Notes under the pieces: model-generated | The model's database searches: none | Seen by the model: only the letters and a program-made list of their open reading frames with translations | What the model was told of the DNA's origin: nothing | Shown here: piece after piece, positions 52,998 through 63,143 of the stretch | How positions within the stretch are numbered: the first letter of the stretch is position 1 | Layout of the letters: every line of letters begins with the position of its first letter | From: Eurosta solidaginis | Taxonomy: Eukaryota; Arthropoda; Insecta; Diptera; Tephritidae | Assembly (NCBI RefSeq): GCF_040869045.1 | Contig: NC_090319.1 | Span: forward strand, 231,687,832 to 231,751,831 | Direction: 5' to 3' | Length of the DNA: 64,000 nucleotides | Translations under genes and position numbers: made by a program

Positions 52998-54134
52998 ATT
53001 GACAAAGAAGCCAAAAGATTTAACTATGGCATATATAGAAAGCCAACGGCCACCGCCACAATAATACATAATAACTCAAATCACCCCCAACAGCATAAAA
53101 ATGAAGCATTAAGGCACTTGCTATATAGACTTGAAGGAACACCTCTTACACAACAAGCATATAAGAGAGAACTTCAGGTCATATATAATATCGCTGCAAA
53201 CAACGGATATAAAAAAGCAATAGTAGATAAGCTCAGAAGGACAAATTGAGAACCAAAAAGAAATAATGAAAAGGAAAATAATAGCTGGACGGCTATGACG
53301 TATACTGGAAAACGACATATAAATTGGCAAACTTCTTTAAAAAATACAACATTAACACATCATTCGGAACATCGAACAATCTAGGACGAAAACTAAGAAC
53401 TAACACTAACTCAGAGGATCCGTTTAGCAGCCGCGGCGTATACAAGCTTACCTGCGGATGCCAACATAGTTACATAGGAGAAACAGGATGGCAAAGAATA
53501 ACAAGGTTCAGAGGACATATTAGCGATTACAACAAAAAAATACGGAATCCAAACGTTATACCCGAGTTTAACTTCGCGACTCACATGGTCGAGAATGAAT
53601 GCTCCCCAGCAAACATCAATAAAACAGTTACGGCTCTTCACATACAAGCAAAAGGCCGACGTCTCATCGTACTCGAAAACACGGAAATCTACAAACAGAA
53701 ACACAATTTCTGACACAATATTCGAGCCTTTAAAACTTGTTTACAAGAGACAAAGTAATCAAACTGGTACAACAGACAAACACACAACAACAAATAAACA
53801 CAAAACAATTAACACACCAAAACAACAAACCCACAAAGAAGGTCAAACGACTATAATTACGGATTTTTCCCTGCCCACCATCAGCCACACAAATCGAACA
53901 GTAAAAACCACCCTCGGTTCTGAATGAACACACAGCGCATGCACATAACTAAATATACACAAGCATCAATTTTGGCAATACCTGCTCATGTACCTACGAA
54001 CTATAAATACAGGACAAACGACAACAACAAATCAGAACGAAAATCTGTATTGATGATGGCACAACGCTGAAACCGGTTTGTCTCAAAACCAAATTTGACA
54101 AGGGATGACGGAAAATCGTTCCAATATACATCAG
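52998..54134 (+). pseudogene. PLE-A copy 2, C-terminal third
   Basis: Collinear with 40975-42055. The endonuclease motif is better preserved than in copy 1: 'GVYKLTCGCQHSYIGETGWQ' (53434-53493), with Tyr-Ile-Gly intact, and 'TRFRGHISDYNKKIRNPNVI'. The C-terminal 'INKTVTALHIQAKGRRLIVL' follows. Its terminal region carries the mutated hammerhead-like motif. It ends at BEL integrase sequence exactly as copy 1 does. Confidence 0.85.
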
Positions 54135-54720
54135 AAACAAATTTTATTGGAGCTAACCGAGAGTTACGAGAAGAATTACTGAAGATTCTTAACAGAAGCG
54201 CACATCGAACCAGTTGAAAACTTTTGCCGAAATGAAGGAATAGAGTGGAAATTTATTCCACCAAGATCACCACACTTCGGAGGCCTGTGGGAGAGTGCAG
54301 TGAAACTTGCTAAGTATCACTTGCAAAGCTGAGGCCATGGTCAAGAACCGGCCATTAACCCCAATATCCAGTGACTCTCATGATCTTCGCGCACTCACAC
54401 CTGGCCATTTCCTCATCGGTCGATCGCTTCTCACCATCCCTGAACCAATAACAACTATCAACACAACTATGCTAGGCCGCTACCAAGGTGTCCAATATAT
54501 TCAGCAGCAGTTTTGGCCTCGAACACTGCATGGCCCAACCTTAAGATAAACGATCTAGTGCTTCTGAATGACGACTCTTCACCACCACTCAAATGGGCTA
54601 TGGGTCGCATTTCAGCGACTATGCCAGGTGAAGATGGTAAAGTTAGAGTGGTAGAAGTAACGACGGCTGATGGCGTATACAAACGAGCCATAGCAAGGGT
54701 TTGTAAACTACCAATATAAA
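54135..54720 (+). pseudogene. BEL/Pao integrase end and DUF5641-type C-terminus
   Basis: Begins with the fragment shared with 42056-42202, then continues 'HFGGLWESAVKLAKYHL' with the catalytic Glu. A small gap follows, then 'MVKNRPLTPISSD' and 'LTPGHFLIGRSLLTIPEP' (54340-54440), a shift near 54500, then 'LVLLNDDSSPPLKWAMGRIS' and 'VCKLPI' before TAA. These are characteristic of the end of BEL/Pao Pol. Confidence 0.87.
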
Positions 54721-54758
54721 ATTCAAGTACACATGATATACATTGAAAGCCTTACTTT

Positions 54759-54772
54759 CGAGGGCGGAAGAA
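54759..54772 (+). promoter_or_regulatory. Polypurine tract of the BEL/Pao element
   Basis: 'cgagggcggaagaa' immediately precedes TGTTCGC, the LTR start. This would prime plus-strand DNA synthesis. Confidence 0.7.
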
Positions 54773-55361
54773 TGTTCGCGCCCCTCGCTACTAATTTATC
54801 GTCGCCGCACCAGCCTTTCCACTCAGTCGTCGCTATTATTGAAACTGCATTTACTCCTTCACTTTGTATATACTACCACATTATCGTCGTATTTGTTGTT
54901 GTCTCTAGTCTTTACTAATCTCTTCGTTGGAGAACATTATCGCTAGCCACCCACATTCGTCATCGTCTTAGTCACTGCAGCATACATCACAAGCATACAT
55001 ACATACATGTTGCTAGGGATACAAACATATGTGCCTACATACGGTCATACATACTTACAAGCAGAATTTCATATCATACTTTTCGCACCTATCATATTAT
55101 AATTAGCCATCTCATGAAATCATCCGATGTATAAGTTTTGTATTTTGTCAATTTGAAATAACAGGACCTTTCCATTGAAAATCCCTATGAATAATTTTTC
55201 CTGCTTACCTACTTGAACCTTGTCTTAGTTTTTTAAGAATTGATTCAATTTGTAATCGCAACCAAGTTAAGTTTCTAAAATAAAATGATTATTCAAGCAA
55301 AATTGTTCGCCAATTTTATTTTGTCGCCAAACAACTGTAGGAAAGGCTCTACAATTCTCCA
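54773..55361 (+). repeat. 3' LTR of the BEL/Pao element
   Basis: Matches 36958 onward with many substitutions. The right limit is set by a terminal CA and the 'cccat' that duplicates the left flank. Confidence 0.8.
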
Positions 55362-55366
55362 CCCAT

Positions 55367-56316
55367 ATTTACCGCATTTTTTCCAGTTTGGAGTAAGCAG
55401 AACAAACGACGTGGGTATTTAGGCTGATGTGCCAGTAATTGCACGCTTTTATAGAATATTGTTCGAGAGAGGTTAAGTTCTGCAGCCAGTAAATTTTCTC
55501 CACCATCAAATTAAAGAAATCGCACGATAGGGGGTCACCCCGTCTGAAATCTCGTTTAGTTTCCAACGGCTCGGAGAGTTCCTTCCCAATTCTGACTGAG
55601 CTGATCGTGTTGCTCAACGTCATTTTGCACAGCCAAATAAGTTTTGCGGGGAAACCAAATTCAGACATAGCGGCATAAAGGCAGCTCTTTTTCGTGCTGC
55701 CGAAGGCGGCCTTAAAATCACGAAGAGTTGATGTGTGTCGATTCTTTTTTCGCGGGTTTTTTCAAAGATTTGGCGCATTGTGAAAATCTGGTCGATGGTA
55801 GATTTACCAGGTCTGAAGCCGCCTGGAAAGGTTCAATAAGCCGATTCATAGTGGGCTTCAATCTTTCGCACAATACATATGAGAGGACCTTATATGTGAT
55901 ATTAAGAAGGCTGATAGTTGGTGCATTTTACAGTATCCCCCTTCTTGTGAACTGGGCAAAGAACACTTAGACTACAATCGTCGGGCATGCACTCGTCCGC
56001 CCATATTTTGCGGAGAAGCTGATGCATACGCCCTACCAGAACTACATGACACCAACTATCTCTCCTACTGTAATGTGGAACCACCGCCTCTAACACCCCT
56101 ATCACTATGGTCTGACTTCGTCATAATCGGGTGGGGGACATTTATTCCATCATCATCGATTGCGGGATCGGGTTCGCCATCCCTGTGCGGTAAATCGCTG
56201 TCTCCATTTAGGAGAGTAGAGAAGTGTTCCCTCCATAATCTAAGTACTTTCTAGAAATCAATTACAAGGTTGCCATTTTCCTTCTTACAGGAGTTTTCCC
56301 CGGTCTTAAAACCTTC
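55367..56316 (-). pseudogene. LINE B copy 2, 5' part (RT and linker)
   Basis: Minus strand, reading leftward from 56316: the linker and RT start 'IWADECMPDDCSLSVLCPVH' (56030-55930), then 'SEFGFPAKLIWLCKMTLSNT' and 'RRGDPLSCDFFNLMVEKI' (55668-55500). Continuous with 36220-36957 once the BEL element is removed. It is flanked on its far side by cagaatgaac (56317-56326), repeating the 10-mer at the LINE B tail. Confidence 0.82.
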
Positions 56317-56490
56317 CAGAATGAACCATGAAATACAAAATGTATGTCCTGCTTGCAATGTGTCCCCAACCAATTGTAATGTGGAACCAATGCCTCTAAC
56401 ATCTCTCTCACTATGGTCCACCCCTGTTGAAACTGCAAGTTTCCTTGGACTCCCGTGAGAAGACTTTGATGACAATTTGTGATCGGTCGC
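56317..56490 (+). pseudogene. LINE A copy 4, last part of ORF2
   Basis: Encodes 'NVCPACNVSP', 'VEPMPLTSLSLWSTPVETAS' and 'FLGLP' then a stop. It is the continuation of LINE A copy 4 (35681-36219) beyond the inserted LINE B. Confidence 0.75.
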
Positions 56491-57037
56491 ACGTATTGGA
56501 TGGGGCGAAGCACTGCTCCAACAACAACATCGTTTGCGATCAATGCTCAGTGAGGACTAATCGAAAGAGTATAAGAAATACGTGTGAGAGTGCGTACAAT
56601 TGCTGTTGTGCATTTATTTACTCGAAGCATAGTGATGTACCTATCGAAATGCTAGTGTTCTCAACACAGCCTTCCGCCTAATTCTTAAAGTCCCGATTTT
56701 ACAAATATCTCGATCCAACCGCTTGAGCTTCTCCAAATGAACCACCCTTCTTTTATTTCGTGGTTTCAGATTTTTTTATCCTTATTTTGATGGAACACCT
56801 TCCTGCCGGTGGGGGTTATATAATAGTATCAAATCTCCTTAACCTCCTATCAGGAAACCTTCCTTGTCATACCTGTCTTGTCATACCTGTCTTTCATTTT
56901 ACTACTCATGATTCTGGTTCTGTTGTTTGGTCAATATACTATCCCGAAACGCTTGAAGGATTGGCTCTACATCATCAGTATCGATTTGACGTTTCTCAAC
57001 AGATGTGCCCGAATCTACAGTCAGTATATGCTCCTTG
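56491..57037. other. Degraded sequence between LINE A end and a minus-strand gypsy element
   Basis: No confident gene. Short frames only (133 codons at 56760-57161 without recognisable motifs). A direct repeat 'cttgtcatacctgt' occurs twice at 56863-56890. It may be decayed pol of the minus-strand element to its right. Confidence 0.4.
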
Positions 57038-58400
57038 CTATCCTACGACGGCAAGACGGCTCGATTGTCTTCCGATTTGTGATCCAGATATAATAGGACA
57101 TTCAATAAGTATAGCAAGTTCACGCTCTTGCTCTAGTTCATCTCCTTCAGCTTTGTGCTGAAGACCACCCATGTCATTGGAACCAATATGGTGGACGCCG
57201 CAGTGACGTACAGTGTGACTTGGCTTGCCACATTTGAAGCATTTGATTACTGTTGATGTTGTTGTAGCAGTGCTTCGACCCTTCAATAGGCGTCATCGAT
57301 TCTTGATAGGTAAGAATTTATCCTGCTACAGTACCCAGATTGAAGTTGAGCTAGAGTGACGCACGTCTTCCTAGGGAGGGTGCGTTCCTCTTCCTTGGGC
57401 TCTGGGTATCTTTCTTTAAGAACTGGGTTCGCCGGACAATTCCTGTTCCGATACCTGAATGGTTTCAAGTTACTTGGGTATTGACGATAGGAGAGATATC
57501 GGACGATCTGATTGATTACTCAGTCACTCCGCTATGTCTATCCTTTCAGTGGTTCTAATATTGTGTCCACTCATTCTGGCTCTTCTACTTCCACACGGCT
57601 CGCTTTGAATGCTGGCTTACACAATAGCGATGCTGTTCCCTAAATTAGTGCATGTGATACCGTTTCTGCGAATGTTGGTTTCAGGTTTGCGTATGTAGCT
57701 TTGTTTCGAAGTCGCGAATTCCATTTGTACAGATTTGAAATTTAACTCTCTCAATGTATTCCAGATGTGATTCCGCATTTACAAGGTGAGCCAATCTTTC
57801 AATATCCGCCGCGAAATCTAGCAATTACTCACCAGCTTTTGGAATCGGTTCGGTAACTCCATTTGGTATATCTCTTTCTATGTTCACTTCCATATTACCT
57901 CTCTAAAGCGGTAATCAATCCTTCATAACTGTTCCGTTCGCCCTGTGGAATGATGTGTAAGATCTGCAGACTCTTTCAATGCCACGAACAGTGCAGCAAA
58001 TTTATCTTTAGTATTCCAGTTGTTCACTGGTGACGTCTTCTCAAATCGAAGCTTAAATACCTGGAACAGTGCATCAAAAGATGGAGTTTTTACCTTCGGA
58101 TTGCCCGCTGATACAACAGGCAGATTAAGTTTGAACTCCTGTATAGGACATTTTCAGTCATCAACCTCTGATTGTAATTGTGCGGTTTTTGCATCCTGTG
58201 TTTCCAGTTTTGACGATACCCTCGCTTCCTGGTCAGGCATCTGCGAAGACTTTGTGGCACCTGCAATGATAAGTGCTTCTATTGGGCTTCCATCTTGGAT
58301 GTTATGTTGTTTTCCCAGCTGTGTTTCCAGTTGAGTTGCCATTGTGGCAGTTTGGGCAGATATTCCAGCCAATATCATGTTTAAGTCTGTGTTCGCCACA
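57038..58400 (-). pseudogene. Minus-strand gypsy-type gag, interrupted by a LINE A fragment
   Basis: Minus strand from 58399: 'MANTDLNMILAGISAQ' and a glutamine-rich 'TQLETQLGKQ' stretch typical of some insect gypsy gags, then many broken frames. A zinc knuckle 'CFKCGKPSHTVRHC' at about 57240-57198 and an acidic 'KAEGDELEQERELAILIE' follow. A LINE A piece (57287-57468) lies inside. LTRs are not identified. Confidence 0.65.
57287..57468 (-). pseudogene. LINE A fragment, minus strand
   Basis: Encodes 'NPVLKERYPEPKEEERTLP' and 'VTLAQLQSGYCSRINSYLSR', the LINE A C-terminal region beyond the LINE B insertion site of other copies, so this copy lacks LINE B. Confidence 0.8.
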
Positions 58401-58654
58401 GAATTTATTATTTGCCAAGATAAAGTAATTATTTTATAACATATGTTCCTGTTTTTGGAACGGTTATTCAGATTAGTCGCTTAGCAAATTTCTGGTAACA
58501 CTATAGGCTCATTGAGTCTATTTGAGACCCTCACGGACCTCCGCAGTTCTGTAGAAATATCTATAGAACGATTAAAGACATAATGAGAAAATGTCATGTA
58601 AGATTTGTAAGCATACTCCCCATGAAAACCGGTTGATAACAACGCCCACTTTCT
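58401..58654. other. Short unassigned stretch before segment Y'
   Basis: AT-rich, no ORF or repeat I can name; possibly the leader or LTR edge of the minus-strand gypsy element. Confidence 0.4.
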
Positions 58655-58889
58655 TTTATATATGTATCTCTATTCAGTGTTCACGAGATATCCCTACCGA
58701 AATGCGATGCAAAGCTTTTAAAAAGTGTATGCATTTTATAAGAAGGCCCGTTTTTGGAGTTCTTAGATATGTATTTTTAGTCCCCCATGGTTGGTTGATT
58801 GTTGTGCTGCCTAACGGGCAAGACCGAGCCAAAGTAACTCTTTAGGCGCCATGTTGATGCACCAGTTAGTTATTATATATATTAAATTA

Positions 58890-60626
58890 CTAGCAGGCCC
58901 GACAGACGTTGTTCTGCCCTAGATTTGGCCTATTTGCATACATTTTAATAAGCTTTTTCCGCCTAACTTTTTCCTGATCGTTTTATTCACTCCTCTCCCC
59001 GTCTTTTCCGCTTCATCTATCTACATAATCATCTCATTCTATTTCTTTCTCAGTCTCCTTCTCTCTATTCTCTTCTTTCATGCTCTTCTCATTCTTCTTC
59101 ATCTCTTATTGCCTATCCCAGAGGGTGGTATGTATTTTGTTCCAGTCCCAGTCCCAGTCCCACTCCGAATCTCTGTCCTAGTCCTAATCTCAGTTCCAGT
59201 CCGTTTCTGGTCTACTTCCCGGAAAAAATGATCGTAAATACTAATATAGGCAAATTTATATACCAAATTTCAGGCAAATCGAATAGGACGTATGTAAATA
59301 GGAATGTGGGTATTATTAATTCATGTCTCTATTTCGGCTTCGCATTCATATTAATCAGTTTTGTCAGGGTGATGCGACTAAATCGAATATCACAATGAAA
59401 ATTTGTTTAGAGCTCTCAGCAACAGCTTTCATTTCATATCCATTTTACCCACACATTCTAGGAGTATCCGGGTCCATGTTTTGGCCTATATCTTGAGACC
59501 CTTGTCACCAAGCGGTATAATATATTACTCTGTACTAAAGCACTCATCAACAGCTTTCATTTGATATTCATATTATATAAACACATTCTAGGGGTACCCT
59601 GAAATCCAGCGAAGAATCAATCTTGCCAATAAATGCTACTTTGGACTAGGTAGGCAATTGAAAAGTAAAGTCCTCTCTCGGCGAACGAAATTCATACTCC
59701 ACAAGTCACGTATCTTACCCGTCCTGCTATATGGGGCAGAAGCATGGACCATGACAACAGTAGATGGAGCGGCTTTGGGAGTGTTCGAGAGAAAAGTTCT
59801 TCGAAAGATTTATGGACCTCTACGCGTTGGCGATACCGAGTACCGAAGAAGATTTAATGATGAGCTGTACGAGCTATACGCAGACATCAACATAGTCCAG
59901 CGAATTAGAACGCAGCGGCTGCGCTGGCTAGGCCATGTTATGCGAATGAATGATGATACTCCGGCCAAGAAAGTGTTTCTATCGGAACCCGCCTATGGAA
60001 GTAGAGGTAGAGGGCGACCCCCACTCCGTTGGAAGGACCAGGTGGAAAACGATTTAAACTCCCTTGGTGTGACCAATTGGCGCCGGTTGGCGGAGCGAAG
60101 GAGCGACTTGCGCGCCTTGTTGGACGGCCATAACCGTTTAGACGGTTAAGCGCCAATTAAGTAAGTAAGTAAGATATTCGTTGCACATGGAACAACTAAA
60201 GTCTCTCCTGAATTAAAAAAATGTCTTAGTACTTCTAAATCGCGGGCCCCCTCAGAAACCTCTGGTCCGGGTCCCCCCCTCTCGCCGGGCCTGGTGATGT
60301 GCTATACTTGATATCATTCGCTATACTATTTTTTATTGATAAGTACGTTGTTTAATTAAACACCAACCAAATACACGGAAGTATATCCGCACCACCTGAA
60401 AATATGAATGCCGTTGCGTGTGCGTAACATTTTATTATTACGTATAAACATATAAAAAAAATTTGCAATAAAATAATATTGCGACTATAAACTGAGATAT
60501 AACCTATCCTATGTTTCAAGTTAGATCAAACTGCACACGAGGTGCAAAACTAATTCAAAATCGGTTCAGTAGTTTAGGAGTCCATCGCAGACAAACAATG
60601 GTTCACGTGATTTTTATATATAAAGA
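58890..60626 (-). mobile_element. Helitron (minus strand), duplicate of 42435-44399
   Basis: Ends CTAG at 58890 and starts TCTTTATATA at 60626 on the minus strand, with the same A^T context. It contains the longer LINE B copy and an unassigned insert but not the SINE pair. Confidence 0.75.
59602..60173 (+). pseudogene. LINE B copy 4, C-terminus with intact 3' tail
   Basis: A single open frame (59658-60149) covers 'LLYGAEAWTMTTVDGAALGV', 'FERKVLRKIYGPLRVGDTEY', 'LRWLGHVMRMNDD', 'RGRPPLRWKDQVENDLNSLG' and ends '...DGHNRLDG' at TAA. The 3' tail is 'ttaagtaagtaagtaag' (60158-60173), the tetranucleotide end typical of RTE-like LINEs. It is 5'-truncated, as for ordinary target-primed insertions. 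It lacks endonuclease and the RT palm, so it is not functional despite the open frame. Confidence 0.85.
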
Positions 60627-60631
60627 TTATC

Positions 60632-61300
60632 CAATGAGCTTGTTTTTACTCGTAAATATTTGTTAGTTCAATAAACCTGTTGATGTCATTTATTGAGCAT
60701 TTTGATACCTCTCTTAGATACGACAGCACGAAATTGCCCAGAGTTCTGTGGCTGACATTTGCCAGTGCTGGATATCCGCAGAATTGGTTGCACATCTGCA
60801 AATGTCGTGGAAAAGTATTCCCATTATTTCAGCTTGTGAGCTAAAAGTACAGTGTCCTATAATTGTGGCTGTATAAGTATTTCCTTTTTATACAATTTAA
60901 GTGAATCCTCTGTTGAAGTCCGGCCCAATTATTTTGGTGATCGAACATGACTCCTGAGTACCAATTTTGAATAGCGCTTTTCTTGAAATGATTAAGTATG
61001 TCCCTTTTTATTGATGTGAGCGATCGATATACCGCGACTGACTCAGTGATGTCTACCGATGAACCGGCCTTTGCCAGTTCATCCGCTTTTTAGTTACTGT
61101 CTATATTCTTGTGAACTTTTACCTATATGAGGGTAATAGTCAATCAGTTAGCTGCATTGCGCAGTACCTTCTTTCAGTTATCGATGGCTTAAGATGACGT
61201 AAGTGGTAAGAATATGCATATCTCTCCACCGTTTACAGAGCTCTCCAACATGAAGCAACTCGCTCTTTCTATTCCTACTAGCTGCGGGGCCTCTAAAATT
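60632..61300 (-). pseudogene. LINE RNase H fragment, duplicate of 44405-44985
   Basis: Same minus-strand motifs; it retains an extra ~85 bp (60930-61030, encoding part of the segment between the last RNase H motif and the tail) that is missing in the first copy. Confidence 0.75.
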
Positions 61301-61735
61301 TTAGAATATTTTCTTTATTTATCATAGAGATATTACGATATATGTGTGATTTTACGTAAAAAGTGAGCACGCTTGTCAACGAAATTTTGATTCGAAAGCT
61401 CCTTCTTGAATAATGAAAATGCACACCAAATCGTCACTTCGCCGTATACCCTTCTGCAGATATCACTACAGAAAGCTGGCTCTCTTTTATTAAGGAGGCG
61501 GCGGAATGTAATATTTTTTTTTTTTTTCGTTTATGCAGATTCAGTTAGCCCTACTTGAACAAGCTACATGCTTTTTTCGCCCAGATCATTTTGATATAGT
61601 CTATTATCTATCTCGATTAGTTTATGCCCTTACGGGGTACCGATAGGTGAACAAAATAATATACTCTATGAGCTCTGCTCAGCTGAGTATAAAGAGAATT
61701 AGGTATTTACCGATTTCGCCCATTTTTAGTAGGAG

Positions 61736-62480
61736 CCTTACTTGTGGTAAGAAAAAACAGTATGTCATATTTTAGTAATAATGTTTTATTAAAATAAAAC
61801 CTAAGCTAAATTCAAATTTGTTTTCGGTTGAGGCTCCCGTTTTCCGAGGATCCTCCGCCATAATTGATTTTTATTATTTATCTTTCCCTTAACTTAATTG
61901 CAATAATGCGTCGTGAGTGTTGGTGTAAATAAGATACTTGGCAATTTTATGCATTAAACTATTCCGTTAGCTTAATGTTTAATTTAAATGTACTGACAAT
62001 TCCTATCATATTTCCTCTATCAATAACAATGCTTTCATTGGGCATTACATAAAAAATATTGAAATTTTCCCTTTACCCTAAATTTGAAAAAAAAAAAAAC
62101 AACAACTCATAAACTATCTACAAAACTTCAATAATATAATATAACATTAATGCAATAAAAAATGAATGCAATTGTCCCCGCACCGCTTTATGTATATACA
62201 TATCTATATTTATACCCTGCATATAATGCAGCCACGATAATAGGAGATGCATCAGAGTTAATAAACACTTCAATTTTTCAAAATTTCATTAAAAGGAAAC
62301 TGTGTTTTGGAATAACATATAATTATACTGATTTTTAAAGTTGATTGCAAAGTGTTTTAATTTTAATTTTTTCATTTATTATTTCAATTTACATTTGTAC
62401 AGGAAGATAATATATCTTTTATAGTACAACAAACAGTGTCATAGATATATATTTAATTAGACTGAATAATATTTTGGAAT
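61736..62480. other. AT-rich stretch without gene
   Basis: No ORF over 60 codons and no recognised element boundary. Absent at the matching place in segment Y (near 45950), so at least part is an insertion. Confidence 0.4.
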
Positions 62481-62916
62481 AAAAAAGGGTACACAGTGTT
62501 ACTGAAGTTAACCTAAGTTAATGACGATATATAAAGTACAGTAGTAACGATATAAAATATATGTAGATACAGTCGACATATTATAGACAGTTAATTAAAA
62601 CTGTATTGAAGGTAAACGATTTAGCAAAAATTTAGTAAATAAATGGCCAGTTCAAGGTTAATGTGAAGAGAAATAGTTGAATAGAATGCGCTTATAACTA
62701 GAGCTTACGATTCCTTCTCCTTACTTGTGACTTTTTTGTTTATTATATTGCTTCAATGACATTTAACTCAAAACATATTTATTATACATATAATTTTATT
62801 CAAAGTATTCGTTTATTTAGCCTGCTCAAGATCAATTTTAATATTTCCATCGGATATCGTCATCAGGGACTACAACAACAATGTAAGTTAGCTTAAATCT
62901 ACACATTTTTCTTTAA

Positions 62917-63139
62917 GCCGGAGTCATTGGTGCCGTATGTCGTATCGCTCTATCCTTATCCCTAACGTAATCAGCTGTTTATCGTTACGACGGTAAACCA
63001 AAACCCAATTGGTTGGCTACGATACGGTTATGACCTTAGCGGCACCAATAATCGATTGCATTGATTCTCATAAGGTTGGTCGAATCAGCTGTTAAAAGGT
63101 TACCGATACGGTTACCGATAAAGCACCAATGTCTCCAGC
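62917..63139. mobile_element. piggyBac-like MITE, 223 bp
   Basis: Ends GCCGGAGTCATTGGTGC and, reversed, GCTGGAGACATTGGTGC (two mismatches), flanked by TTAA on both sides (62913-62916, 63140-63143). It is absent from segment Y at ~46516. The TTAA duplication is the piggyBac signature. It includes internal 'ccgatacggttaccgata' repeats. Confidence 0.8.
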
Positions 63140-63143
63140 TTAA

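Larger units (their letters stand above)
36958..55361 (+). mobile_element. BEL/Pao LTR retrotransposon inserted in LINE B, enlarged by later insertions
   Basis: LTRs at 36958-~37534 and 54773-~55361 are alike over most of their length but clearly diverged, so the insertion is old. LINE B is cut at 'tccat' (36953-36957) and resumes after 'cccat' (55362-55366), a 5-bp TSD with one mismatch. Inside are gag with DUF1759-type and Cys/His segments, the end of RT, A17/RNase H segments, integrase, DUF5641-type C-terminus and a polypurine tract. Most of protease and RT is deleted. A Penelope element and a ~10.8 kb block interrupt pol. Confidence 0.82.

Noticed and set aside
59658..60149. Intact 163-codon host gene
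   Set aside because: It is the open C-terminal part of a 5'-truncated LINE B; the endonuclease and the catalytic RT are absent.
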